A program made the position numbers and the translations under genes. The notes below the pieces were generated by a model, which was not told the origin of the DNA, made no database searches, and was given only the letters and a program-made list of their open reading frames with translations. This document shows positions 28,705 to 37,866 of a stretch of DNA of 64,000 nt, one piece after another; the stretch's first letter is position 1; each line of letters opens with the position of its first letter. Origin of the DNA: Rhodobacteraceae bacterium UBA1943 (GTDB taxonomy: Bacteria; Pseudomonadota; Alphaproteobacteria; Rhodobacterales; Rhodobacteraceae); NCBI GenBank assembly GCA_002336845.1, contig DDEX01000063.1, positions 38,222 to 102,221 of the forward strand, in the 5' to 3' direction.

Positions 28705-29649
28705 ATGCGCGCCTCATCCACCACCATCGGTATCCTGTGCCTGATTGCAGGCATCGCGATCTTTTCGGTTCAGGACCTGATCCTGAAGCTGATCTCCGGC
28801 AGCTATCCGCTGCATCAGGCGATGGTGCTGCGCAGCCTGACGGCCTTTCCCTGCCTGCTGCTGATCACAAAAGCGATGGATGGCAACCTGCGCGGGCTGA
28901 TCAGCCCGACCTGGCCCGCGATGCTGGCGCGTGGCCTGCTGAACTTTCTGGCCTATACCGCCTATTACCTCGCGCTGGCCGCCCTGCCGATGGCGACGAC
29001 CGTGGCCTTGTATTTCACCGCGCCGCTGATGATCACCCTGCTGTCGGCGCTGGTCCTGAAGGAACGCGTCAGTTCGCGCCGCTGGCTGGCGGTGGGCGCC
29101 GGATTCGCGGGTGTTCTGATTATGGTGCGGCCGGGGGGCGATGTGTTCGACTGGGCAGCCCTGTTGCCGGTGTTCTGTGGCGCAGCCTATGCCGGTTCGA
29201 TGGTGATGGCGCGGATCATGGGCACGCGCGACAGTGCGGCGGCTTTGGCCTTCTGGGGCAACATCGCCTTTCTTCTGTGTGCTGCGGTGCTGGCGCTGAT
29301 CTATGGCGGTGGTGCGCATGAAGGCACAGGCCACGCGAGCCTTGCTTTCCTGACGCGCGGCTGGGTCTGGCCCACCATGAAGGATGCGGCCCTGATGTGC
29401 GCCTGTGGTGTCATCGCCGCCATCGGCCTGACGCTGCTGACGCAGGCCTATCGCATCGCCGCCAATTCCGTGGTGGCCCCGTTCGAGTTCACCTTCGCCT
29501 TCTGGGGCATCCTGTGGGGCTGGCTGTTCTGGGGCGATTTGCCGGACGATTTGGGGTGGCTGGGCATCGCCATCATCATCGGCGCGGGGATTTATGTGGT
29601 GCGGGCGGATGGGCCAACAAAAAAGGCCGCACCCGAAGGCGCGGCCTGA
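28705..29649 (+). CDS. DMT-superfamily (EamA) transporter
   Basis: 314-residue inner-membrane protein with ten predicted helices in two EamA halves. The first half ends near YFTAPLMITLLSALVLKERV and the second near FEFTFAFWGILWGWLFWGD, the duplicated motif typical of drug/metabolite transporters. Start at 28705 (MRASSTTIGIL), ahead of the first helix. The substrate is unknown; exporters of amino acids or purines are common in the family. Its last codons contain the terminator of the convergent tig gene. Confidence 0.9.
   Translation: MRASSTTIGILCLIAGIAIFSVQDLILKLISGSYPLHQAMVLRSLTAFPCLLLITKAMDGNLRGLISPTWPAMLARGLLNFLAYTAYYLALAALPMATTVALYFTAPLMITLLSALVLKERVSSRRWLAVGAGFAGVLIMVRPGGDVFDWAALLPVFCGAAYAGSMVMARIMGTRDSAAALAFWGNIAFLLCAAVLALIYGGGAHEGTGHASLAFLTRGWVWPTMKDAALMCACGVIAAIGLTLLTQAYRIAANSVVAPFEFTFAFWGILWGWLFWGDLPDDLGWLGIAIIIGAGIYVVRADGPTKKAAPEGAA
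29624..29647 (-). terminator. tig terminator inside the 3' end of the transporter gene
   Basis: A 7-bp stem (AGGCCGC / GCGGCCT) with a 10-nt GC-rich loop that pairs further, followed on the minus strand by TTTTTTG. It lies 24 bp past the tig stop but inside the last eight codons of the convergent EamA gene. Confidence 0.75.
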
Positions 29650-29670
29650 TCTTTTGCCTGCAAGGGGCGC

Positions 29671-31005
29671 TTAGAACTCGTCCAGCGCCTCGACGGCCTT
29701 TTGCAGGTCGTCCTTGCCGATTTCCTTGTCGGTCACCTTGGCACCGGCCACGATGTGATCGACCACCTTGTCTTCATACAAGGGCGCACGCAGTTGCTGC
29801 TGCATCTGGGCGTTCTTCTGCACGAATTCAAAGAAGGCGCGTTCCTGGCCCGGATACTGGCGGGCAGCGGCCAGAACGGCCTGGGTCATCTCGGCATCGG
29901 ACACTTCGACATCGGCCTTGCGACCGATTTCAGCCAGCAGAAGACCCAGACGCACGCGGCGTTCGGCCAGCTTCTTGTGCTCGTCGGTGGTTTCGATCGA
30001 GCCGTGATCGTGGCCGTGGTGGTCGGGGTTTTCCTCGTGCCACAGTTGATGGGCGATCTGCGAGGCTTCGGCATCGACCAGCTTCGCGGGCAGGTCGAAC
30101 TTGACCAGACCGTCCAGTTGATCCAGCAGCGACCGCTTCATCACGGCGCGCGAGGCGCCCTTGTATTCTTCTTCCAGACGCGAGGAGATTTGGCCCTTCA
30201 GCGCGGCCAGATCCTCGGCACCGAATTTCTTGGCCAGCTCGTCATCGATCTCGGCGGCCTTCGGCTCGCGCACTTCCTTGACGGTGGTTTCGAACACGGC
30301 GGCCTTGCCAGCCAGATGCGCCGCACCATAGGCCTCGGGGAAGGTGACCTCGACCTTGACTTCCTCACCCGCCTTGGCGCCGACCAGCTGATCCTCGAAG
30401 CCGGGGATGAAGCTGTTCGAACCCAGAACCAGCGGGTAATCCTCGCCTGAGCCGCCCTCGAAATAGTCGCCGTCGACCGAGCCCTTGAAGTCGATCACGA
30501 CCTGATCGCCCGACTTGGCCTTGGAGCCTTTCTTGCGCGCCTCGAAGTTCTTGGCGTTGTCGGCCAGGTTCTTCAGCGCCTCGTCCACGGCGGCGTCATC
30601 GGCCTTCACGACCAGACGCTCCAGCGTGATCTTGCCGGTGTCCAGTTCGGGAATCGGCGGCAGGGCTTCGTAGGCCATTTCGACCACGACATCCTGGCCC
30701 TCTTTCCACTCTTCGCCGCCCACCATCTTGACTTCGGGCTGCAGCGCCGGGCGGTCGCCGGTCGCCTCGAAATGGTCTTTCATCGCGCCGTCGATGGCAT
30801 CTTGCATCGCATCGCCCATCAGGCGCTGGCCGAACTGCTTTTTCAGGATCGCCAGAGGAACCTTACCCTTGCGGAAGCCCTTGATTTCAATGTCGGGCTG
30901 GGCCTCAAGCAGCTTTTCCTGCACTTTCGCTTCCAGCTCGGCCGCCGACACCGTGATGGTGTAGGCGCGCTTCAGGCCGTCTTTCAGGGTCTCGGTGACC
31001 TGCAT
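29671..31005 (-). CDS. tig: Trigger factor
   Basis: 444-residue ribosome-bound chaperone and prolyl isomerase. The N-terminal ribosome-binding signature GFRKGKVP is near residue 44, the FKBP-type PPIase domain ([14 protein letters not shown]) follows, and the C-terminal helical arms hold the substrate. An unusual His-rich stretch (DHHGHDHGS) near residue 330 could bind metal. It starts 26 bp downstream of tRNA-Leu(UAG) on the same strand, so the tRNA may be processed from a tRNA-tig transcript. Confidence 0.97.
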   Translation of the reverse strand: MQVTETLKDGLKRAYTITVSAAELEAKVQEKLLEAQPDIEIKGFRKGKVPLAILKKQFGQRLMGDAMQDAIDGAMKDHFEATGDRPALQPEVKMVGGEEWKEGQDVVVEMAYEALPPIPELDTGKITLERLVVKADDAAVDEALKNLADNAKNFEARKKGSKAKSGDQVVIDFKGSVDGDYFEGGSGEDYPLVLGSNSFIPGFEDQLVGAKAGEEVKVEVTFPEAYGAAHLAGKAAVFETTVKEVREPKAAEIDDELAKKFGAEDLAALKGQISSRLEEEYKGASRAVMKRSLLDQLDGLVKFDLPAKLVDAEASQIAHQLWHEENPDHHGHDHGSIETTDEHKKLAERRVRLGLLLAEIGRKADVEVSDAEMTQAVLAAARQYPGQERAFFEFVQKNAQMQQQLRAPLYEDKVVDHIVAGAKVTDKEIGKDDLQKAVEALDEF

Positions 31006-31030
31006 CTGTTCGTCCTTCTCAATCCATGCC

Positions 31031-31115
31031 TGGTGCGGGTGAAGGGAGTCGAACCCCCACGCCTTGCGGCGCCGGAACCTAAATCCGGTGCGTCTGCCAG
31101 TTCCGCCACACCCGC
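31031..31115 (-). tRNA. tRNA-Leu, anticodon UAG
   Basis: An 85-nt class II tRNA on the minus strand with acceptor GCGGGTG pairing with CACCCGC, discriminator A and encoded CCA. The anticodon arm is CCGGA-TTTAGGT-TCCGG, so the anticodon is UAG (Leu, CUN codons). The long variable arm contains GCGCCGCAAGGCG. Its acceptor stem is the same as that of the tRNA-Leu(CAA) at 5609. Confidence 0.96.
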
Positions 31116-31303
31116 GAATTGCCACAGAGCGGGCCGGATGGCCCACCCCGCAAATCCGCGCCCTTCTAACAAAGCCCGCTAAAGGATGCGAGAGGAAAAA
31201 GCGTGTCGTTTCCCCCACGCCCGTCCATCGAAATGACCGCACCGCGCCACATTCGCACCGCATTTGACGGGAAAGTTTAGCAGGTCTTCTTCCCGAGGTT
31301 GCA

Positions 31304-31807
31304 ATGTCCACGCTTGCCCTTGCCCGATTGATCGAAGTCGCCCCGACCGGGGTAACCTTGGAAGAGGCCGGCGAAGCAATCGGCTTTCTGGCGGGGACGC
31401 TGGTGATGACCGCAGAGGGCGAATTGCCGGCAGAGCTGCTTGGGCCGGGTGACCGGGTGATCACGCGGCGCGGCATGGCAAAGGTGGTTTCGGCGGACCT
31501 GCGCAGCCAGAAGGACGCGCTGGTCGTCGTGGTCAGCCCCGATACCCTTGGTATTGGCCGTCCGGGTGTCGAAGTGCGCCTTGCCCCCGATCAGCGCGTT
31601 CTGCTGCGTGACTGGCGCGCCAAGGCGCTGTGGGGCGTGGCAGAGGCGGCGGTGCCGGTCGCGCAACTGGCGGATGGAGAGTTCATCCGGCAAGAGCGTG
31701 TGCCGCTTGCCCATTTCGTCAGCCTGCGGCTTTCACGAGAGGCCGTGGTGATGGCGGGCGGGCTGGATCTGTGCTGCCCTGCCGCCGATCAGACCGTTTC
31801 GGCCTGA
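31304..31807 (+). CDS. Stand-alone Hint-domain protein
   Basis: 167-residue protein resembling the hedgehog/intein (Hint) fold: [27 protein letters not shown] matches the opening of a Hint module with its conserved GD and R(T/V) turns, and [12 protein letters not shown] matches the later block. The start of a true autoprocessing Hint is a Cys or Ser followed by a loop such as FTPGT; here the corresponding position is Ala-Gly-Thr, so self-cleavage is doubtful. Rhodobacteraceae encode many such proteins of unknown role. It overlaps the convergent monooxygenase by 19 bp. Confidence 0.75.
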   Translation: MSTLALARLIEVAPTGVTLEEAGEAIGFLAGTLVMTAEGELPAELLGPGDRVITRRGMAKVVSADLRSQKDALVVVVSPDTLGIGRPGVEVRLAPDQRVLLRDWRAKALWGVAEAAVPVAQLADGEFIRQERVPLAHFVSLRLSREAVVMAGGLDLCCPAADQTVSA

Positions 31808-32970
31808 TCCCTGGTCACGTCAAAGCCGTAAAGCCAGTCGAACCGTTTCAACGCCAGATCGGGTGCTATCGCATTGCCGATGCGCAGCACGCTATGGCCG
31901 ATGAACCGGGGCAACCCCGACAGATGATAGGCGCGGGCATTGCTGTTCGCGGCCTGCACGATCCGGGCGCAGCGTGGCGCGCGCGTGGCCTGCCAGGCGG
32001 GAAGCGCCTGCCCCCCCCGTGCCAGCGCCTTCGCCAGCGTCCAGGCATCTTCCAGCGCCATACCCGCCCCTTGCGCCAGAAATGGCAGCGTCGGATGCGC
32101 CGCATCGCCCAGGATGGCCACGGCGCCTTCCGCCATCACCCGTTGCCAGACCGGGGCGACCGGATGGCGGAACAGACCCCACAGCCAGACATCCTGTGCC
32201 TGTTCCAGCCAGCCCTGCACCCGGGGGTTAAAGCCCTGAAAGGCCAGCCGCAGCTCCATCGCGTCATCGCGCAGCGACCAGCTTTCCTGAACCCAGGTCT
32301 TGCGCTCTTCCACCGCGACGATGTTGCGCCAGCGACCGCCGCGCAAAGGATAGCTGACCAGATGGCGCCCCGGCCCCATATGCACCTCGGCCACCGGCTC
32401 GGCTCCGGGCGTCTCGGGCACCACCGCCCGCCAGGCAACTTGCCCGGTAAAGAACGGCGCGCCAGCCCCGTTTAACGTGGCGCGGGTCAGCGAATGCAGC
32501 CCGTCGGCCCCGATCAGCACGCCGGGCAGAAACTCTGCCCCCTGCGCCGTCACCACACGCGGGCGCGGGCCGGACAGGTCAACCCGGTCAATCTTGTGCA
32601 GCAGGCGGATCTGGGCGCCCGCCTCGCGCGCGCCATTGGCCAGAATGTCGATCAGATCGGCACGGTGCAGGAAATGCCAGCCAAGCGCAGGATAGGGCGT
32701 CTCCATTCCCATCCGCAGCACGGTCGTGCCGGTCAGGCCATCTTTCAGGGCAACCGCACGAGCCCGCACCGAAGCGGCCCGCAACTCTTCCCCCAGCCCC
32801 AGCGCGTCCATCACGGCGGCGCCGTTCGGTCCGATCTGAAGGCCAGCCCCCACCTCTCGGACGGCATCGGCCTGCTCCAGCACCAATACCTGCCAGCCCT
32901 GCCGCGCAAGGGCCCGCGCCAAGGCAAGGCCCGCCACCCCTGCCCCGAGGATCGTCACCTCTTGCGCCAT
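31789..32970 (-). CDS. FAD-dependent aromatic-type monooxygenase
   Basis: 393-residue group A flavoprotein monooxygenase (PHBH fold). The FAD-binding GAGVAGLALA opens the protein, the NAD(P)H/FAD motif GADGLHS is near residue 155, and GDAAHPTLPFLAQG near residue 280 closes the FAD site. Relatives include salicylate and 3-hydroxybenzoate hydroxylases; the substrate here is unknown. Start at 32970 (MAQEVTILGAG); the longer frame lies in the dksA 3' region. It ends by overlapping the convergent Hint gene. Confidence 0.9.
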   Translation of the reverse strand: MAQEVTILGAGVAGLALARALARQGWQVLVLEQADAVREVGAGLQIGPNGAAVMDALGLGEELRAASVRARAVALKDGLTGTTVLRMGMETPYPALGWHFLHRADLIDILANGAREAGAQIRLLHKIDRVDLSGPRPRVVTAQGAEFLPGVLIGADGLHSLTRATLNGAGAPFFTGQVAWRAVVPETPGAEPVAEVHMGPGRHLVSYPLRGGRWRNIVAVEERKTWVQESWSLRDDAMELRLAFQGFNPRVQGWLEQAQDVWLWGLFRHPVAPVWQRVMAEGAVAILGDAAHPTLPFLAQGAGMALEDAWTLAKALARGGQALPAWQATRAPRCARIVQAANSNARAYHLSGLPRFIGHSVLRIGNAIAPDLALKRFDWLYGFDVTRDQAETV

Positions 32971-33060
32971 GCAGTCCCCCCGGAAAAGAAAAAGCCGGGC
33001 AAAATGCCCGGCATATCCTTGGGTCATCGGGTTCAGGGCCGCAAGCCCCGCAGCAGGCGG

Positions 33061-33483
33061 TCAATCGTCGCGGTGCACCTTCTCGCGCCGCTCGTGCCGC
33101 TCTTGCGCCTCCAGTGTCATGGTCGCGATGGGCCGCGCATCCAGCCGTTTCAGGCTGATCGGCTCTCCGGTCATCTCGCAATAGCCGTATTCACCGTTGT
33201 CGATCCGCCGCAGCGCAGAATCAATCTTGGCGATCAGCTTCCTTTGCCGGTCGCGTGTGCGCAGCTCCAGCGCGCGGTCGGTCTCTTCACTGGCGCGGTC
33301 GGCCAGATCGGGCACATTGCGCGCACTTTCGGTCAGATTGTCCAGCGTCTCTGCCGACTGGTCCAAAAGCTCTTGCTTCCAGATCAGAAGTTTACGGCGG
33401 AAATATTCCAACTGCCGGTCATTCATGAAGGGCTCGTCTTCGGCCGGCCGGTAGTCGTCAGGCAAGAACACTTCGGGCTTCAT
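33061..33483 (-). CDS. dksA: DksA-type RNA polymerase-binding regulator lacking a full zinc finger
   Basis: 140-residue RNA polymerase secondary-channel protein that, with ppGpp, adjusts rRNA and amino-acid gene transcription. Coiled coil: about residues 20-95. The globular end reads YCEMTGEPISLKRLDARP then ATMTLEAQE, so only one of the four zinc cysteines of E. coli DksA remains. Rhodobacter sphaeroides has a Cys-poor DksA of this type that still works, as I recall. Start at 33483 (MKPEVFLPDD). Monocistronic. Confidence 0.93.
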   Translation of the reverse strand: MKPEVFLPDDYRPAEDEPFMNDRQLEYFRRKLLIWKQELLDQSAETLDNLTESARNVPDLADRASEETDRALELRTRDRQRKLIAKIDSALRRIDNGEYGYCEMTGEPISLKRLDARPIATMTLEAQERHERREKVHRDD

Positions 33484-33652
33484 CACAGCACACTCCAGTC
33501 GTGTCGGCGCGCCTTGGTCAGGTGGCAACTGACGTGGCGCGGTCCTGTTGGCGCGGCATGTAGCCTATCGCCAGACCATTGTCACTAGCAGTTGCGACAT
33601 TTTGACGGCCCCTCTAGGGTCGCGCCAAAGACAGAGGGTCAGCGAGGCTGCC

Positions 33653-34492
33653 ATGAAGTTCGACACCACCGACAGCTATGTCGCCACCGACGACCTGAAG
33701 GTCGCGGTCAATGCCGCCGTAACGCTGGAACGCCCCCTGCTGGTCAAGGGAGAGCCGGGCACCGGCAAGACCGAGCTGGCGCGCCAGGTGGCGGCAAGCC
33801 TGGGCCTGCCGCTGATCGAATGGCATGTGAAATCGACCACGCGCGCGCAGCAGGGTCTTTATGAATACGATGCCGTCAGCCGCCTGCGCGACAGCCAGTT
33901 GGGCGATGCGCGGGTGCATGACCTTGCGAACTACATCCGGCAGGGCAAGTTGTGGCAGGCTTTCGCCGCGCCGGGCCGGGTGGTGCTGTTGATCGACGAG
34001 ATCGACAAGGCCGATATCGAGTTTCCGAACGACCTGTTGCAGGAACTCGACCGGATGGAGTTTCACGTCTATGAAACCGGCGAAACCGTCCGCGCCCACC
34101 AGCGGCCCGTGGTCATTATCACCTCGAACAACGAGAAAGAACTGCCCGAGGCTTTCCTGCGCCGCTGCTTCTTTCACTACATCCGCTTTCCCGACCCCGA
34201 GGTTCTGGCCGCGATCGTCCGGCTGCACTACCCCGGCATCAAAGAGGCGCTGCTGGCCACCGCCCTGACCCAGTTTTTCGAGATTCGCGAAACACCGGGG
34301 CTGAAAAAGAAGCCCTCCACCTCCGAGGCACTGGACTGGCTCAAGCTGTTGCTGGCAGAAGATTTGTCGCCCGAAGACCTGCGGCGCGAGGGCAAACACG
34401 CCTTGCCGCGGCTGTATGGCGCGCTGCTGAAGAACGAGCAGGATGTGCAACTGTTCGAGCGTCTGGCCTTCATGGCGCGCGGGCAGCGGTAG
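33653..34492 (+). CDS. MoxR-type AAA+ ATPase
   Basis: 279-residue MoxR-family AAA ATPase. Walker A GEPGTGKT is near residue 36, Walker B LLIDEIDKAD near residue 115, and sensor 1 ITSNNEKELPEAFLRRC near residue 160. These ATPases act as chaperones that insert metal or cofactor or remodel a VWA-domain partner. The VWA partner is 2.1 kb downstream (36568), separated by a DUF2927 lipoprotein gene and a small membrane gene, all on one strand. Start at 33653 (MKFDTTDSYV). Confidence 0.93.
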   Translation: MKFDTTDSYVATDDLKVAVNAAVTLERPLLVKGEPGTGKTELARQVAASLGLPLIEWHVKSTTRAQQGLYEYDAVSRLRDSQLGDARVHDLANYIRQGKLWQAFAAPGRVVLLIDEIDKADIEFPNDLLQELDRMEFHVYETGETVRAHQRPVVIITSNNEKELPEAFLRRCFFHYIRFPDPEVLAAIVRLHYPGIKEALLATALTQFFEIRETPGLKKKPSTSEALDWLKLLLAEDLSPEDLRREGKHALPRLYGALLKNEQDVQLFERLAFMARGQR

Positions 34493-35003
34493 GCGCGGCC
34501 TGTGGATAACCCCGATTCGGGGGGTGTGGCCGGAACCTGGCCGCGTCTTGGCAGCAAACTCCCCAAGGGCGGCCCGGAACTTGAATTGGTTTGAAATATT
34601 CCGCGATTCCGCATCGGCACATCTGGTGCCTCACCGGACCTGAACCGCCAAGGCTAGTTGCCAGCGCCACCGAACATCCAAAGATTGACACCGGACCACC
34701 AGGAATCAGACATTGCCGGCATGTTGCCTCATCACCGGATCAACTGGCTGCCGCACCGGCCATTTTGGCCGTCGTATCTGGTTAACCTCAACAAAATCAT
34801 TGCCTTGCTGAACTTTCTTCTAGAACATCTGGCAGGCACGGAGTTATGGTGGCAAACAAGGTAAGGTGGACCGGCGGCACAAGCCGCAACGGGCCGGTGG
34901 CGCGAGGGGAGTGGGGGCTTCCCTCGCAAAAGCCATACCGGGAACTGGCCTGCCACGACGCCTTGAACCTCCTGCGCCCTTCTTTGCAAGCGAGACGTCC
35001 CTG
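34493..35003. other. 511-bp intergenic stretch, no gene seen
   Basis: Between the MoxR gene and the DUF2927 gene. It begins with the palindromic CCCGATTCGGGG and contains an AT-richer stretch (34780-34840) that could hold a promoter for the DUF2927-VWA genes. The frame open from 34866 runs into the DUF2927 gene but its extra N-terminus shows no family resemblance, and the lipoprotein signal begins at 35004. Confidence 0.55.
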
Positions 35004-36368
35004 ATGCGCCGTGCCCTTATTCTTCCGGTCCTGCTCTTGGCCGCCTGCGCCGCGCGTCCGGCAGCCGAGGTGACGATGCAGGCCCGCTCTTCGGCGATGG
35101 GATCGGTCGCCCTGCCACCGATGGCCGACCAACAGCCGACGCTGACAGCCCCGCTGCATGGCAATGCCGATCTGGCGCGCAACTTTCTGGATCTGGAATT
35201 CCAGATGGAAAGCGGGCGGCGGTTAAGCGTGCTCACACGGTTTGAAACGCCGGTCACGGTGGCGCTGGCAGGCGCGGCCCCGCCACAGGCGGCAGCGGAA
35301 TTGCAGCGCGTTGTCGCGCGGATGCGGGCCGAGGCCGGATTGGACATCCATACCGCCGCCGCCGGATCGCAGGCCAACATCACCATCGAATTCATTCCAC
35401 GCCGCACGCTGACCCGCGCGGCCCCCACCGCTGCCTGCTTTGTTGTGCCCAACGTCAGTTCGTTCGCCGAATATCGCAGCCACCGGAACGACATGCTGAC
35501 CGACTGGTCGCGCCTGACCCGACGCGAGCGGGCGGCGATTTTCGTGCCCACTGACACCAGCCCGCAAGAGGTGCGCGACTGCTTTCACGAAGAGCTGGCC
35601 CAGGCCCTCGGCCCGCTGAACGATCTTTATCGTCTGACCGATTCCGTCTTCAACGACGACAATTTCAACGCGGTTCTGACCCCCTTCGACATGCTGATGC
35701 TTCGCATACACTATGCGCCCGACCTGCATTCGGGGATGACCGAGGCCGAAGTGGCCGCCCGCCTGCCCGCGATACTGGCCCGGCTGAACCCCGCCGGTAT
35801 CGGCCAGCCGCCCACGGTCGCGGCCATCGGCCCGCATGAATGGACCGAAGCGGTCGAGGCGACCTTTGGCCCGAAGGGCGGAAAACACCGGGCGGTTGCG
35901 GCACAGCGAATGCTGGCCATCGCGCGCGCTCAGGGCTGGCATGACGTCCGGCTGGGACTGGCGCTTTACGCGGTGGGGCGCTCTCAGCTTGGCCATGATC
36001 CGCAGGCCGCCGTGCTTGCGCTGACAGAGGCGCGGCGCGTTTATGACACCCTGCCCGGCGCCGAGGTGCATGTGGCCCATGTGGACATGCAGCTTGCCGC
36101 CATCGCGCTGAAATCCGGCCAGCCACAGCAGGCCATCGCCTTTGCGGATCACGCGATTCCCGTGGCACGGCAATCGCAGAACGCGGCCCTTGCCGCGACG
36201 CTGATGCTGATCAAGGCCCGCGCGCTGGAAAGCATGGGGCAGACCGAAGCCGCCCGCGCCCTGCATCTGGACGCCGCCCCCCTTGCGCGCTATGGCTTCG
36301 GCTCGGACAAACAGATGCGCGAACGGATTGCGGAAATCGCCGCCCTCGACGCGCGCGACGGGGCCTAG
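35004..36368 (+). CDS. DUF2927 lipoprotein, putative zinc-binding protease-like
   Basis: 454-residue lipoprotein. Lipobox LLLAACAA (Cys near residue 14) after a short signal peptide points to the periplasm or outer membrane. The DUF2927 domain (about residues 60-260) has FHEELAQALG, an HExxxQ metalloprotease-like motif. The C-terminal third has TPR-like helices (ALTEARRVYDTLPGAEVH, QPQQAIAFADHAIPVARQ). It sits between the MoxR ATPase and the VWA protein. Protease activity is untested; the family is common in Rhodobacteraceae. Confidence 0.82.
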   Translation: MRRALILPVLLLAACAARPAAEVTMQARSSAMGSVALPPMADQQPTLTAPLHGNADLARNFLDLEFQMESGRRLSVLTRFETPVTVALAGAAPPQAAAELQRVVARMRAEAGLDIHTAAAGSQANITIEFIPRRTLTRAAPTAACFVVPNVSSFAEYRSHRNDMLTDWSRLTRRERAAIFVPTDTSPQEVRDCFHEELAQALGPLNDLYRLTDSVFNDDNFNAVLTPFDMLMLRIHYAPDLHSGMTEAEVAARLPAILARLNPAGIGQPPTVAAIGPHEWTEAVEATFGPKGGKHRAVAAQRMLAIARAQGWHDVRLGLALYAVGRSQLGHDPQAAVLALTEARRVYDTLPGAEVHVAHVDMQLAAIALKSGQPQQAIAFADHAIPVARQSQNAALAATLMLIKARALESMGQTEAARALHLDAAPLARYGFGSDKQMRERIAEIAALDARDGA

Positions 36369-36396
36369 GCGCCCACAGCAAGGGCAGGAAACCGCG

Positions 36397-36564
36397 ATGA
36401 TCGTACTGGCAGGGCTTGTGATCGGCGCGGGTCTTGGCGGGATGACCGCCAAACGGCGGGGCGGCAAGCGGCTCGACATCCTGCAATATGCCACGATCTA
36501 TGCCATTATCTTCATGCTTTTGGGCATGTTCGTCAGCATCTTCATCGACCGCATGGCGCGCTGA
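36397..36564 (+). CDS. Small membrane protein between DUF2927 and VWA genes
   Basis: 55-residue protein with two hydrophobic helices (IVLAGLVIGAGLGG and ATIYAIIFMLLGMFVSIFI) split by a basic loop (AKRRGGKR). It begins after GGGCAGG and its stop lies 3 bp before the VWA start, so it is translated in one operon. Function unknown; possibly an anchor for the VWA protein, an inference from position only. Confidence 0.75.
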   Translation: MIVLAGLVIGAGLGGMTAKRRGGKRLDILQYATIYAIIFMLLGMFVSIFIDRMAR

Positions 36565-36567
36565 ACG

Positions 36568-37749
36568 ATGTTTCTGCCCTTTTTCCAATCCTTGCGGAAA
36601 GAGGGGGTGCCGGTTTCCCTGCGCGAGTTTCTGGCCTTTCATCAGGCCATGGCCGCCGATCTGGTGACTTTTGACATCGAGGGCTTTTACCACCTTGCCC
36701 GGGTCATCATGGTCAAGGACGAACGCCATTTCGACCGTTTTGACCGCGCCTTTGCCGCCGCCTTCAAGGGGCTTGAGACGATCACCCCCGCAGCGGTGAT
36801 CGAGGCGCTGGACTTGCCCGGCGAATGGCTGGAAAAACTGGCCGAGAAATACCTGACAGCCGAGGAAAAGGCGGAAATTCAGGCGCTTGGCGGGTTCGAC
36901 AAGCTGATGGAGACCCTTAAGCAGCGTTTGGCCGAGCAGAAGGGCCGCCATCAGGGCGGCAACAAATGGGTGGGCACCGCCGGCACCTCGCCCTTTGGTG
37001 CCTATGGCTACAATCCCGAAGGCGTGCGCATCGGGCAGGACCAAAGCCGCCACCAGCGCGCGGTCAAGGTCTGGGACCGGCGAGAGTTCCAGAACCTTGA
37101 TGATCAGGTCGAACTGGGCACCCGCAACATCAAGGTCGCCCTGCGGCGGCTGCGAAAATGGGCGCGCGACGGGGCGGCAGAGGAATTCGATCTGGACGGC
37201 ACGATTTCGGCCACCGCCAGGCAGGGCTGGCTGGATGTCAAAACCCGGCCGGAACGGCGCAACGCCGTAAAGGTGCTGCTGTTTCTGGACGTGGGCGGCA
37301 GCATGGACCCCTATGTCAAGGTGATGGAGGAACTGTTTTCGGCCGCCCGCGCCGAGTTCAAGCACCTCATCCCCTTCTACTTCCATAACTGCCTTTATGA
37401 AGGTGTGTGGCGCGACAATGCCCGCCGCTGGAACGCGCAGACCCCCACCTGGGACGTGCTGCGCAGCTATGGAGGCGACTACAAGGCGATCTTCGTCGGC
37501 GATGCGGCGATGTCGCCCTATGAAATCCTGCATCCCGGCGGCGCCAACGAACACTGGAACCCGGAGTCCGGCCGGGTCTGGCTACAGCGTGCCTGCGACC
37601 ATTGGCCGAACCATTTGTGGATCAACCCGGTGGCTGAGGCGCATTGGGCCCATACCCAATCCACCCGCCTGATCCGCGACATTTTTGGCGGCCAGATGGT
37701 GCCGATGACGCTGGAAGGCCTGTCGCGCGGCATCAAGGCGTTGCGCTAG
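36568..37749 (+). CDS. VWA-domain protein (CoxE-like partner of MoxR)
   Basis: 393-residue protein. The N-terminal two thirds is helical, with SPFGAYGYNPEGVRIGQ in the middle; the C-terminal von Willebrand A domain has the MIDAS motif LDVGGSMDP (Asp241). MoxR ATPase-VWA pairs act in metalloenzyme maturation or stress responses. The same domain layout occurs in Rhodobacter sphaeroides next to dksA, as I recall. It is 3 bp from the small membrane gene, so they are in one operon. Confidence 0.9.
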   Translation: MFLPFFQSLRKEGVPVSLREFLAFHQAMAADLVTFDIEGFYHLARVIMVKDERHFDRFDRAFAAAFKGLETITPAAVIEALDLPGEWLEKLAEKYLTAEEKAEIQALGGFDKLMETLKQRLAEQKGRHQGGNKWVGTAGTSPFGAYGYNPEGVRIGQDQSRHQRAVKVWDRREFQNLDDQVELGTRNIKVALRRLRKWARDGAAEEFDLDGTISATARQGWLDVKTRPERRNAVKVLLFLDVGGSMDPYVKVMEELFSAARAEFKHLIPFYFHNCLYEGVWRDNARRWNAQTPTWDVLRSYGGDYKAIFVGDAAMSPYEILHPGGANEHWNPESGRVWLQRACDHWPNHLWINPVAEAHWAHTQSTRLIRDIFGGQMVPMTLEGLSRGIKALR

Positions 37750-37866
37750 CGCCTGTTTCGCAGGCACCGCCTTGCGGGCCTGGCGAAAATCGACACCCCT
37801 GTCGCCCCTGCGCAAGACCGCCGCCGCATCCGCCCGCAGGCTGCCCCCATCAACGAGGTGCCCGCC

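Noticed and set aside
34866..35003. N-terminal extension of the DUF2927 gene
   Set aside because: The lipoprotein signal starts at 35004; the extension would destroy it.
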